A stretch of 34,722 nucleotides of DNA from an uncultured Prevotellaceae bacterium (GTDB lineage: Bacteria; Bacteroidota; Bacteroidia; Bacteroidales; Bacteroidaceae), in NCBI GenBank assembly GCA_902767045.1, contig CACXFT010000050.1, forward strand, positions 1 through 34,722. The letters run 5' to 3'. Positions 8,092-16,679 of the stretch are shown here, piece after piece (the stretch's first letter is position 1; each line of letters begins with the position of its first letter). The position numbers and the translations under genes were made by a program. The notes beneath the pieces are model-generated. The model was not told the origin of the DNA. It did not search any database and worked only from the letters and a program-made list of their open reading frames with translations.

Positions 8092-9309
8092 ATGAATAAG
8101 CATATTCTTTTTTCACTCCTTGCAGCTGCCGCGCTCACGGCATGCTCCAGCGACGATGCCACAACTGGCATCGATACGCAGGTGGCAGCCCTGACGTTTG
8201 AGGATAGCGATGTGGAAATTCGGCTTTCATCGGGCAGTGGTGCTTCGCTCACCCGCTCGAGCATCGAGTCGAATGCCTATGGAGCCTTCGAAACCAACGG
8301 AATAGGTGTCTTCATGCTTGGTTGGCAGACCATGAATGTGAACCCCACAGAAGTTGGCCTCACATGGACTCCCGGAGCAATCGCTACCACCGGAACGCCC
8401 AACTTTGCCATCAAGCTCGATAACCTTGAGGCCAATGCCGTGATGAGCGACGATGCCACGCAAACCAACATCGAGTGGGCAACACCTGCCACCTATTACT
8501 ATCCGCTCGGACAGTGGTATAATTATCGCTTCTATGGCTATGCACCACGAGTGGAAGGGAACAATCTCATTTCCACATCCACCCAGCGTCAGGCCGTGAT
8601 CACCATTGACGGAACCAACGATGTAATCTGGGGACGCGACGATGTAACCACCGCTGAAGACCACGCCGCAGGCTACACTGTTCCGCAGTATGCCTACAGC
8701 TCAAGGTTCTTCCGCGAAAGTGCCGCCAATGCCGAGTCGCTGCCTAACATTCCCTTCAAGCACCTGCTTGCACGGCTCACGTTCAGTGTTATTGCCGGTG
8801 CCGATGCATACGGGTCTACCGAGGAAGCTGTGAAGATGCGCATCCGCAGCATCAAGCTGCTCGATATTCCCACCGTGGGCACACTCACCATTGCCGACCG
8901 CACGAACCCTGCCAACGAAGGCAACATCGTGTTCAACTGGAACGAGAATCTCGCCGACCTGCCCTTGCTCGGTGCTAATGACTACGACTTTTCGAACGAC
9001 GACCCCTCCGCTTTGCCTGCCGTTTCACTGGAAGAGACTCAGGTTGGTCAGGGTATACTCATTCCTGTGCCTGAAGCCGGCCACCGTTTCTTCATTCGTG
9101 TGAAGATGACCGACGAAAACGGAACTGAGTTCGACGAAGTGGAATATCCCTTCGAACTGGAAAAGCTGAACCCCTCATACCAGTTAGAGGCTAACCACTC
9201 TTACAACATCCGACTGGTGGTGCGCGGGCCACGCAAGATTGAGGTTCGTGCAACCCTGAAGAATTGGGAACCGGTAGAGAATGTATTTGATGATCGTGAA
9301 ATCAATTAG
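8092..9309 (+). CDS. Fimbrillin-family lipoprotein (third)
   Basis: A 405-aa predicted lipoprotein, lipobox ALTAC at Cys18, followed by SSDD as in the previous gene. The early strand carries Thr-Arg (GASLTRSSIE, Arg55) and then FETNGIGVFMLGW, a typical fimbrillin opening. Later landmarks are YYYPLGQWYNYRFYGYAP near 138, DGTNDVIWGRDD near 173, IPFKHLLARLTFSVI near 220, GQGILIPVPEAGHRFFIRV near 322 and HSYNIRLVVRGPRKIEVRA followed by W at the C terminus. It is the last gene of the first surface unit; the strong terminator at 9348-9392 follows. Confidence 0.87.
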   Translation: MNKHILFSLLAAAALTACSSDDATTGIDTQVAALTFEDSDVEIRLSSGSGASLTRSSIESNAYGAFETNGIGVFMLGWQTMNVNPTEVGLTWTPGAIATTGTPNFAIKLDNLEANAVMSDDATQTNIEWATPATYYYPLGQWYNYRFYGYAPRVEGNNLISTSTQRQAVITIDGTNDVIWGRDDVTTAEDHAAGYTVPQYAYSSRFFRESAANAESLPNIPFKHLLARLTFSVIAGADAYGSTEEAVKMRIRSIKLLDIPTVGTLTIADRTNPANEGNIVFNWNENLADLPLLGANDYDFSNDDPSALPAVSLEETQVGQGILIPVPEAGHRFFIRVKMTDENGTEFDEVEYPFELEKLNPSYQLEANHSYNIRLVVRGPRKIEVRATLKNWEPVENVFDDREIN

Positions 9310-9347
9310 AACTGTCTGTTTTTGAATATAATTTTTTTTGTGATCGG

Positions 9348-9392
9348 CAAGGGGGACGGGTTGGGGCAACCCGCTCGCTCCCCCTTGTTTTT
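9348..9392 (+). terminator. Intrinsic terminator ending the first surface unit
   Basis: A long GC-rich hairpin: outer arms CAAGGGGGA (9348-9356) and TCCCCCTTG (9379-9387), inner arms CGGGTT (9357-9362) and AACCCG (9368-9373), followed by TTTTT. It separates the first three fimbrillin genes from the second unit. Confidence 0.88.
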
Positions 9393-9400
9393 CTTCTTTA

Positions 9401-9456
9401 GTTGACGAGTAGACAAGTTGACGAGTTGACGAGTAGACAAGTAGACGAGTTGACAA
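9401..9456 (+). repeat. Octanucleotide tandem repeat GT(A/T)GAC(A/G)A x7
   Basis: Seven in-register 8-bp units (GTTGACGA, GTAGACAA and mixtures) and a degenerate eighth. They fill most of the space between the terminator at 9348 and the next gene. No standard TAnnTTTG promoter is visible in the same interval. Confidence 0.92.
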
Positions 9457-9474
9457 GCTGATTGTTGATAGCTG

Positions 9475-9502
9475 TTCACTATTCACTATTCACTATTCAC
9501 TA
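9475..9502 (+). repeat. Heptanucleotide repeat TTCACTA x4 running into a start codon
   Basis: Four exact TTCACTA copies. The last A is the first base of the ATG of the next gene (9502-9504). Two degenerate heptamers (TGAACTA, TGAATTG) continue inside the coding sequence, so the first residues MNYEL are encoded by the repeat. Confidence 0.9.
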
Positions 9503-10074
9503 TGAACTATGAATTGAAGAAATTTTTGCTCTTATTATGGGCGGTTGTAGCAAGTGAATGCGCACATGCGCAGTTGCTTTCCGTAGGAACCGATATGGCA
9601 GCAGATGCACTGATGGCCCCCAATATGGGTTTCGAACTTGTAACAGGCGAGCGCACCACGCTTGGTCTGCATGCCTTTTATTGTGCCAAGCCCTGGTGGG
9701 AGAGCGAAACCAAAGAAATCATGGGTGTGCAACCCGAGTTGCGCTATTTCTTCTCGGGGCGTCCCATGCACAAGCACTTTGTGGGCGTGGGCGGAATAGC
9801 AACGCTCTACGACATGGCGTGGAAGGGGAAAATCTATGATGGCATGGCAGCAGGCGCAGGTCTCACCTTCGGTTATGTCTTCAACCTGACGAAGCGACTC
9901 AACATCGATGCCCATGCCGGCTTCGGTGTTATCGTTTATCGTCATAAAGAATATTATAAATACGACAACTACGATGTCGACTACTCCATTGGCGGGCGCA
10001 CCCGCAGCAATGCCACCGGCTACTTTCTGCTGCCCACCCGCATTGGCGTGTCGCTGACCTATATATTGAAGTAA
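9502..10074 (+). CDS. DUF3575-like outer-membrane barrel protein, short form
   Basis: 190 aa with a signal peptide (cleavage near CAHAQ, residue 24), then LSVGTDMAADALMAPNMGFE, the DUF3575 opening also seen in the 2880 gene, and strands typical of an eight-stranded outer-membrane barrel: VQPELRYFFSG near 77, HKHFVGVGGIATLYD near 90, GAGLTFGYVFNLTKRLNID near 119, and a final GVSLTYILK. Its length is normal for the family. It is the first gene of the second surface unit and its start codon lies inside a TTCACTA repeat. Role inferred: outer-membrane anchoring or assembly of the fimbria or adhesin. Its stop codon lies inside the 28-bp duplication at 10061. Confidence 0.8.
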   Translation: MNYELKKFLLLLWAVVASECAHAQLLSVGTDMAADALMAPNMGFELVTGERTTLGLHAFYCAKPWWESETKEIMGVQPELRYFFSGRPMHKHFVGVGGIATLYDMAWKGKIYDGMAAGAGLTFGYVFNLTKRLNIDAHAGFGVIVYRHKEYYKYDNYDVDYSIGGRTRSNATGYFLLPTRIGVSLTYILK

Positions 10075-10118
10075 ATATGTATAAACAAATATATTGAAGT
10101 AAATATGTATAAACAAAT
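10061..10118 (+). repeat. 28-bp tandem duplication across a gene junction
   Basis: Two perfect copies (10061-10088 and 10089-10116, plus 2 bp). The first copy carries the stop codon of the DUF3575-like gene. Each copy carries an ATG-TAT-AAA-CAA start. Only the second (10105) opens the long frame; the first (10077) encodes the six-residue peptide MYKQIY and then stops. Confidence 0.95.
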
Positions 10119-12873
10119 TCGAATCTATCTGTTGCTATCCATGATGTTGCTCATCATGCCAGCGGCTGCCAACCTTTCAACAGTGGCTGCGCAAGATGGG
10201 GCACAAACCATATCCATTAAAGTTATCGTGAAAAGTAATGTCAAAGATGATTCGGGAGATGGAAGCATAGTCGAAACCGTTTATTGGCAGGCCTATCAGC
10301 GCGACCGCGCCATTGTCATCAAAAACGAACTGGAAAGACTGGTCGAAGAAGGCAACCGGTCTGGTGGTGGTGAGCAGGATCTGCAGATTGAATCGGACGA
10401 AGTGTTGCAGAGAATAGGAAAGGGTGAGAAGAGAACGAGAGACGATGTCTATGAATTTACACAAACCGATGGATTCGGTCAGATACGCAACTATCAGTTA
10501 CCAGAAGGTTATGCCATCATCTTCATCGATAAATTAGGAAAGGGTATCGCACTCTTTGATCTTGAAGGCAATCCCAAGCCCCAAAAAAACGAAGAGGGAG
10601 TCTACGAAGTGGAAATTAAAACCAACCGAATCAAAGAAACAGTTATTACGGGTAGTTACAGTGGGGTTAAATTGGAGGGCGGAAGTGGTCGATCCACTCG
10701 CGATAAGGAAATATGGAATCTCTCCATTTTCTTGCCTAAGGGTATGGCCAAACCCAATTCCAGACTCATCATCCAGCCCATTGCCGTGAATCTGGAAACT
10801 GCCGATACCATCGATTATTGTCACCCCATAGTCTACGAGGGTGCTGCCTACCATGAAACTCAAGATAAGCGCATGGGCTATCATTTCTTGAAAAACGATT
10901 CCTTGGGGGCTTTCTACAAATCGAATATTGTGTTGACCGATTCGGCCGATATGCGCATCAACGAGCGTGTGGTATATCAAAAACGAAAGGAAGACATCGA
11001 GAAACACACCAAGTTCAAGGCTGCCGTGTTCAAATATTCCTTGGAAGACTACCATTCGCCCTACATGCAGCGATCTTACGCCGGGCAGTACCCCGAAGAC
11101 CCATTGAAGTTCATTGACTTCAGCGTGGGCATGAACCCGCTTGACATCAACTATACCGACAAGAGCGGGCGGCTCTACTTTAAGGAAGAGGCCGTTGTGC
11201 AGTCGATTAAAACCAACCGCAACCTGCCCATGCGGTTCGAGGTGGGCAAGTCGGTATTGATTCGCGACTCGCTCAATGATGCTATCCGCGACAGCCTGGT
11301 GCAGGAGCTTGGCCTCTTCAAAGATAATATGCAGGTAATTCATGTCACCGGTGCTGCTTCGCCCGACGGACAAGACGTGAAGAACGAACAACTGGCACGA
11401 GACCGTGCGCGGGTGGCAGCAGTCGCGATTAATCCCTATCTGCCACCCGGTCTAAAGGCGAGCCCCGAACCACCGATTGTCTACACCTGGGGTGATGTGC
11501 TCCAAGAATTGGAGAAGAAGAATTTCACTGAAGAGGCCGCAGCTGTCAGAGCTATTGTGGAAGCCGGTGCATCAAGTCCAGCTGATGCCATGGACGGTCC
11601 CATGCGGAATCTGCCTTTTTACGAAGAGAAGGTGGTGCCCATTCTCGAGTCGATGCGCAAAATGGTGTGCAGCTACGAATATGTCACCAGCCGACCGCTC
11701 TCTGCCACCGAGGTGTACAACAAGTTCATGGGTTACAAGCAGGCCGGAACGCTCGACAGTTTGGCTCTTCTCTCCAATGGCGACTTCTACAATCTCTACA
11801 ACGTTCTCGACAGTGCCAACCAAGACATCCTCACCAACTATGCCTACAAAGCAATCACCCGCCAGAGCAACTATGTCGACTATCCCATCAGTGCATTCAT
11901 TGCCAACCGCAAGGCCATGTTGATGAACAAACTCGGCACGCCCGATTCAACCATTCTGCAACCATTCATACAGATTGATGAAGGAACCGATTCCACCACC
12001 CTTGTGCTGAACAGAATCAGAAGGGTGGGCGACAATCTCATCTACATGAACATGCCCGGCATCCTGCAGAACCAGGCTGTAACTTACCTGCAGTTTGGCG
12101 ACGACGAGTGTGTGACGAGAGCTTCGCAATATGCCAACACCCTGGCCAAAAACCTGCCGGAAGACAAGGATATACAAAAGCTGGTGGCTGTGGTGAATTT
12201 CGTGCGCTTCTTCCCCGATGAAGACGGACTCTCTGCCTCCGACCGTGCCTTATACGAGCCGGCCAAGCAACATGTGCTCAACTCGGCACCCAACAACCGT
12301 GCCATCCTCTTCACCGAAATTCCCTCGTGGGGAGAGCGTGCAAAGGCTCCCGCGCTGGTGCGGCTCATGAACGACGACGACCCCAAGAAATGGTATATGC
12401 GAGGCATTCTCTATGCTTCTCAAGACAGCATCGAGAAATGCAGGGTGGATGTAACCGACCTGCAAGAGCCAAAGGCTGTGGTGGTGCCCGGTTTCGAAGA
12501 TTTCAAGATTCTTTCGGAAGAGGAAGAAGAGAAACTCGCCTCGGGAGAATTCACCGTCTACCAAAACCGCAGAACGGCCTACGAAGAAGCCCTCAAGGCC
12601 CTCACCGCAAGTGAGGGTAAGGAAGAGCAAACGAAAAGAGGCAAAGAGTTCATTCCTTATTATTTAGGTTATTTCCAGCACTGCTTCGACCTCGACCCCT
12701 CCTACATGCAATACTATTTCACCGAAGGGCATGTGCAAACAGAAGTGAGACAGAAGTATAAGTATAAAATCAAGAATATGGAGCTGTATAGGAAGCTCTT
12801 CAACAAATACCTTGCTCCCATGGAGCGGCATTCATCTCAAGAAGAAGTAGATAAGCAAGAAAATGAAGAATAA
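10105..12873 (+). CDS. Large secreted protein with OmpA-like domain, fimbrial locus
   Basis: 922 aa with a signal peptide (about residues 1-29, ending near TVAAQ). The first 370 residues are beta-rich and not recognised in detail; WNLSIFLPKGMAKPNSRLII near 208 resembles the N-terminal region of DUF3868 proteins from fimbrial loci. Residues about 373-550 fit an OmpA-like domain: LPMRFEVGKSVL, then VIHVTGAASPDGQDVKNEQL and ARDRARVAAV, then the YTWGDVLQELEKKN...YEEKVVPILESMRKM stretch that follows this domain in the same group. The last ~370 residues are helical and charged and end in a Glu-rich tail. It overlaps the next gene by 11 bp. Likely a periplasm/outer-membrane assembly or peptidoglycan-anchoring factor; inferred. 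Much longer than the DUF3868 proteins I know of. Confidence 0.72.
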   Translation: MYKQIRIYLLLSMMLLIMPAAANLSTVAAQDGAQTISIKVIVKSNVKDDSGDGSIVETVYWQAYQRDRAIVIKNELERLVEEGNRSGGGEQDLQIESDEVLQRIGKGEKRTRDDVYEFTQTDGFGQIRNYQLPEGYAIIFIDKLGKGIALFDLEGNPKPQKNEEGVYEVEIKTNRIKETVITGSYSGVKLEGGSGRSTRDKEIWNLSIFLPKGMAKPNSRLIIQPIAVNLETADTIDYCHPIVYEGAAYHETQDKRMGYHFLKNDSLGAFYKSNIVLTDSADMRINERVVYQKRKEDIEKHTKFKAAVFKYSLEDYHSPYMQRSYAGQYPEDPLKFIDFSVGMNPLDINYTDKSGRLYFKEEAVVQSIKTNRNLPMRFEVGKSVLIRDSLNDAIRDSLVQELGLFKDNMQVIHVTGAASPDGQDVKNEQLARDRARVAAVAINPYLPPGLKASPEPPIVYTWGDVLQELEKKNFTEEAAAVRAIVEAGASSPADAMDGPMRNLPFYEEKVVPILESMRKMVCSYEYVTSRPLSATEVYNKFMGYKQAGTLDSLALLSNGDFYNLYNVLDSANQDILTNYAYKAITRQSNYVDYPISAFIANRKAMLMNKLGTPDSTILQPFIQIDEGTDSTTLVLNRIRRVGDNLIYMNMPGILQNQAVTYLQFGDDECVTRASQYANTLAKNLPEDKDIQKLVAVVNFVRFFPDEDGLSASDRALYEPAKQHVLNSAPNNRAILFTEIPSWGERAKAPALVRLMNDDDPKKWYMRGILYASQDSIEKCRVDVTDLQEPKAVVVPGFEDFKILSEEEEEKLASGEFTVYQNRRTAYEEALKALTASEGKEEQTKRGKEFIPYYLGYFQHCFDLDPSYMQYYFTEGHVQTEVRQKYKYKIKNMELYRKLFNKYLAPMERHSSQEEVDKQENEE

Positions 12874-14977
12874 GTTTCTATTGATGGCCTTGCTATGTGC
12901 ATGCGTGGTTCAGGCATCGGCACAAATCAACACCGACTCGTTGCTGCAAATCTACAACGAGGCCGACACCACCGAATATGGCGAGGAGAATCCTTTCATG
13001 AAGGGCGAAACGCTCAAGAACCGTAATCCGCAGAACAAAGCGCAGGAGCGTGGCGATTTCTACGGACTCGACTATGTGATGGAGCGCCGTTTCCTGGAAC
13101 ACGGCGAGCAGTTCACCCGCCGCTGGGACGATCACCTGTTTTTCTCCATCGGTGCCGGCGTGGAGCAGCTGGTGGCTCCCACACACGAATATGGCTTCCA
13201 GCCACTCACCACCGTGCACTTGGGCATAGGCAAGCAGTTCAATAGATACCACTCCCTGCGACTCATCGGCGAAGGGGCCTTTGGCTATCAGCAACACAGC
13301 AACCATGTGTTCATGAAGTATGGAGCCAAACTCGACTATCTGTTCAGTCTTTCTTCTTATTTCAATGGCTACAACCCTTCGCGGCTGTTAGACGCTTCAG
13401 CCGTAGTGGGCGGAGGCTACCAACATTCGAAAATGGGAAAAGGTGGTGTAGATGCCAATTACTCCGATAATTCATACGAAGGGCACTTAGGCTTGCAACT
13501 GCGGTTCTTCACCGGACCGCAAGGCTATCTCAATGCAGAACCCTATGTGGGCATCGGCTCCGACCAGATGGACTTGAGCCGGAATCGTAACTGGCGCATG
13601 TTCGACCTCTTCTATGGCGTTCGGCTCAGCTACATCTATTACCTGCATAACAACCTTTCGCCCGAATCGCGCATGCGCTTCATCAAACAGCGCAACGAGC
13701 GCAATACGCTCTCGCCCGACTCGGTGCTGCGCTCCTGGCAGCAGCCCTGGTTCTTGGAGTTCTCTAACGGACTGAGCTTCATCAAAACTCCTCAGACGAG
13801 CTTCTCTGAGTCTATGGGCAACGAGATGACCATTTCGGTGGGTAAATGGTTCTCACCGGTGATAGGCTTGCGCCTGTCTATGGCCACCCGCATGAGCACA
13901 TGGGACGTGAAAAAGACGCCCGAACAGGAAACGCCCACCTACCGGCCGCCCTACGAACGCAAGGTGAGCAATGTGTATGCGTCGGGGCGTGTGGAGGCTA
14001 TGCTCAACCCGCTGGGCTTCAACCGCAACTATTCGTGGAACGCCCCTTTGGGATTCTATCTGCTGGCTGGTGCTGAAATGGGATGGCTCGTGAAGTACGA
14101 AGCCGACCGACTCAGCTGTCGGAGTGAAGCTTACACTGCGGGACTGCACCTGTGGGCACGACTCACCGACGGGTTGCAGGTGTTTATGGAACCCCGCTAC
14201 GCGCGTAATATATATAAGGTGCCCTACACAAACAAGAAGTGGGAGAAACTCTACCGCGACGATTCCTACACCATCAACGTGGGGCTCACCGTGAACACCA
14301 TCGGCCGCCGGTTTCGCAGGGTTGCCGATGATGCAGAAGGCTGGAATGGCCGACTCTCTTTCGGACTGGGCGGCGGAACCAATTTCATTCAAACCAAAGG
14401 CAGCTACGGCAATGCACGCATGGGCTACAATGCCGGTGCTTTTGTGCAGTACAGGGTGAGCCATGTCTCGTCGGTGCGCCTTTCCTACGAATATGTGTCT
14501 CTCTCGAAAAAGTGCCTTTCTGCGTTCTTCGATTACCCCTCGGCCGATGTCAGCTCCAATGCAGGGCGCGTGTCGCGAACTGGACTCTTGGAACTGAACT
14601 ACTCGTTGGGCATGGCTTCGCTCGACTATGTGATTTCGCTCACCGATGCCATGTATGGCTATCGGCCCGGGCGTCGCTTCAACTTCTCGCTCGCCTTAGG
14701 TCCCACATGGATGAACCGCATGGAGCGCAAGGCCACACTCGATGGTTCTGAACGCCTTCAAGACGGGCATGTGGTGAAGATTCCTGAGGGAAAGGCACCG
14801 CGCTCGTGTGTGGGCGGAAGTGGTTCGCTCATGCTCACCTACAACATCAGCAGGCACTTAGGCGTGTTCTTTGCTCCCAAGGTGTATATCATGCCCAAAG
14901 ATCTGATGCCTGAGTTTGAAATGCTCAAGCAAAGGTTTGTTGAAACCATCAACCTGGGTGTTCAATATAGGCTTTAA
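12863..14977 (+). CDS. Outer-membrane protein of three barrel-like modules
   Basis: 704 aa with a signal peptide (cleavage near QASAQ, residue 21). After a polar N-terminal segment, three modules of similar layout follow, at about residues 90-262, 295-480 and 496-704. Each opens with an aromatic strand (LFFSIGAGVEQL; WFLEFSNGLSFI; RLSFGLGGGTNFI), has a central strand ending in G-Y/F-N/R (SLSSYFNGYNPSRL; AMLNPLGFNRNYSW; LTDAMYGYRPGRRF) followed by a Gly-rich strand, and closes with a strand pair (GVRLSYIYYL; INVGLTVNTI; INLGVQYRL). This suggests triplication of one barrel-type domain. It overlaps the upstream gene by 11 bp, so it probably works with the OmpA-like protein. I do not recognise a named family. 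Role as an outer-membrane pore or anchor is inferred. Confidence 0.72.
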   Translation: MKNKFLLMALLCACVVQASAQINTDSLLQIYNEADTTEYGEENPFMKGETLKNRNPQNKAQERGDFYGLDYVMERRFLEHGEQFTRRWDDHLFFSIGAGVEQLVAPTHEYGFQPLTTVHLGIGKQFNRYHSLRLIGEGAFGYQQHSNHVFMKYGAKLDYLFSLSSYFNGYNPSRLLDASAVVGGGYQHSKMGKGGVDANYSDNSYEGHLGLQLRFFTGPQGYLNAEPYVGIGSDQMDLSRNRNWRMFDLFYGVRLSYIYYLHNNLSPESRMRFIKQRNERNTLSPDSVLRSWQQPWFLEFSNGLSFIKTPQTSFSESMGNEMTISVGKWFSPVIGLRLSMATRMSTWDVKKTPEQETPTYRPPYERKVSNVYASGRVEAMLNPLGFNRNYSWNAPLGFYLLAGAEMGWLVKYEADRLSCRSEAYTAGLHLWARLTDGLQVFMEPRYARNIYKVPYTNKKWEKLYRDDSYTINVGLTVNTIGRRFRRVADDAEGWNGRLSFGLGGGTNFIQTKGSYGNARMGYNAGAFVQYRVSHVSSVRLSYEYVSLSKKCLSAFFDYPSADVSSNAGRVSRTGLLELNYSLGMASLDYVISLTDAMYGYRPGRRFNFSLALGPTWMNRMERKATLDGSERLQDGHVVKIPEGKAPRSCVGGSGSLMLTYNISRHLGVFFAPKVYIMPKDLMPEFEMLKQRFVETINLGVQYRL

Positions 14978-14980
14978 AGG

Positions 14981-15031
14981 TTCATAACGATAAAAGAATC
15001 ATAACGCTTAAAGATTCATAACGATGAAGAA
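14981..15031 (+). repeat. 17-bp repeat x3 ending in a start codon
   Basis: Three imperfect units (TTCATAACGATAAAAGA, ATCATAACGCTTAAAGA, TTCATAACGATGAAGAA). The ATG of the TPR gene (15024) is in the third unit. The first two carry ATA or CTT at the equivalent place and cannot initiate. Confidence 0.88.
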
Positions 15032-16667
15032 ATTATTATTCAATACCCTTGCTCTGTTTCTGTTGCTGGCTTTTGCCACCGTGCCGGTGGAGGCACAGAA
15101 ACGTGTAGACTTGAAAGCCGTGGTGGATGCCTTCGACTCTACGGTAGTGAAATACAACGGACAGGAAGACTATCTGGAACAGCTTGCCGACATGCTCTGC
15201 AAACGACACGACTACAATGCCGAAGTGCTCACGGGCATAGCCAATGCCTTTTTTCGCCGCTCGGCCGTATATAGCGAGCGGGCCCGGCAGTTAGGAGACA
15301 AGTATATTGATTTGGCGCTTGCCAAGCGCAAGCAGTATGTGCCTGCCTACATGGTGAAAGGCAACACCTATATGTCGGAAAACTACCCCGACTCCATACT
15401 GCGGCACGGCTATGGACTGACCAACGATATAGACAGCGCCCTCTACTGGTTCCAGCGTGGTATCGATGCCAACCCGCAAGAGGTCCTCGGCTACGAAGAG
15501 TATGCACTGGCCCAGGCGTTTGCCATGACTTTCAGCAGCGAGCGTTCCGAAGCTCCTATAGTGGCCAGACTGCAGGAGTATGCCAAAAACAAACCCGATT
15601 ATCCAGTCTATCTAAAAGCAGCGAAAATGTTGGGAACCGTGAAACTGTGGTCGTTGGCTCTGAATTGTTATGAAAAAGTGGATATGGAAGACATGAATCT
15701 TGAACAACTCAGGGAATATGCTGAACTCTGCGGTGAGGACTACACTCGCATGAACATGGTTACCGCTTTTGGTAGCAACAAATTCCCAGGCGAACCGATT
15801 TTTGCAAGATTAGGAATGATTGCCAACCATAATTTGGTAGATGAAACATCCTCGCATGAAGATTCTATCACGCATTACACAGCAGCAAAGGAATATTGGG
15901 AGAAGTTGCAAGGGTTGGTTGGCTCTCCTACCGAGAACGATTATATTGTGGCTGCAGGGGCATACAACGGTTTGGAAGAATACGACAAAGCTGCAGAATG
16001 TTATGAAACCTTGTTGTCCAAAGGTGATTTGAAACGTGAAAACCTGGTGTTCTCAAGTTTTATTTCAGCGCTCTCGAAGATGGGAAAGTGGGACAAGGCT
16101 GCAGAAAAATACGAAGAGCGTATTCAGCGATTGCTCAGCGATGGAAAAGAAAAGATTGCCGCCGACCAGTATTATTACTACGCAGTGCTGTTCTCTAACC
16201 ATTATTTCCTGACCGATTCTCTGTCTTTCGAAGAGAATATCAGCATTCTACAGAAAGGCGACAGCGTGATGAACTATGCGCAACAACATTTCACTGAGTT
16301 TAACAATATAACAAAACAGGATATTTACAGCCTGCGCCTGAACAATTTCTATGGTTCCATGATGCGTGAGTATTATAACACAGATGTGAACATCAACGAT
16401 GCCACAACCCCCGAGGGTGTTGATTTTTGCCATCGCTATATTGCATTGGAACAGCAGAAGCCGCAAGAGATGGAAAGACCGTCGGGTCTTCTGCGTGCCT
16501 TCAAATATCTTGCATACCACTATTACATGATGGATGAAAACAAGGCAAACGGTTTAAAATGTATCGACTATTGCTTCAAGGCTCTTGACATGGATCCGGA
16601 AGATAGAATGATGAATAACATTCTCAAAACAAATAAAATCAAGAAATATCTGAAATATTATAAATAA
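15024..16667 (+). CDS. TPR-repeat exported protein of the fimbrial locus
   Basis: 547 aa with a signal peptide (cleavage near VEAQ, residue 25), then tetratricopeptide-like helical repeats, for example YVPAYMVKGNTYMSE near 107, ALYWFQRGIDANPQEVLGYE near 138, NCYEKVDMEDMNLEQLREYA near 213, GLEEYDKAAECYETLL near 317 and CIDYCFKALDMDPEDRMMN near the end. Segments align in order with the TPR protein of the TonB operon (32146), most clearly YPVYLKAAKMLG...FPGEPIFARLGMIAN here with FPVDAELGHYMF...FPESNAFLRLAIISS there. It is therefore probably a paralogue recruited to the surface locus as a periplasmic scaffold. The second half looks more AT-rich than the first. A 12-bp gap separates it from the next gene. 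Confidence 0.82.
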   Translation: MKKLLFNTLALFLLLAFATVPVEAQKRVDLKAVVDAFDSTVVKYNGQEDYLEQLADMLCKRHDYNAEVLTGIANAFFRRSAVYSERARQLGDKYIDLALAKRKQYVPAYMVKGNTYMSENYPDSILRHGYGLTNDIDSALYWFQRGIDANPQEVLGYEEYALAQAFAMTFSSERSEAPIVARLQEYAKNKPDYPVYLKAAKMLGTVKLWSLALNCYEKVDMEDMNLEQLREYAELCGEDYTRMNMVTAFGSNKFPGEPIFARLGMIANHNLVDETSSHEDSITHYTAAKEYWEKLQGLVGSPTENDYIVAAGAYNGLEEYDKAAECYETLLSKGDLKRENLVFSSFISALSKMGKWDKAAEKYEERIQRLLSDGKEKIAADQYYYYAVLFSNHYFLTDSLSFEENISILQKGDSVMNYAQQHFTEFNNITKQDIYSLRLNNFYGSMMREYYNTDVNINDATTPEGVDFCHRYIALEQQKPQEMERPSGLLRAFKYLAYHYYMMDENKANGLKCIDYCFKALDMDPEDRMMNNILKTNKIKKYLKYYK

Positions 16668-16679
16668 CTCAATATATCT

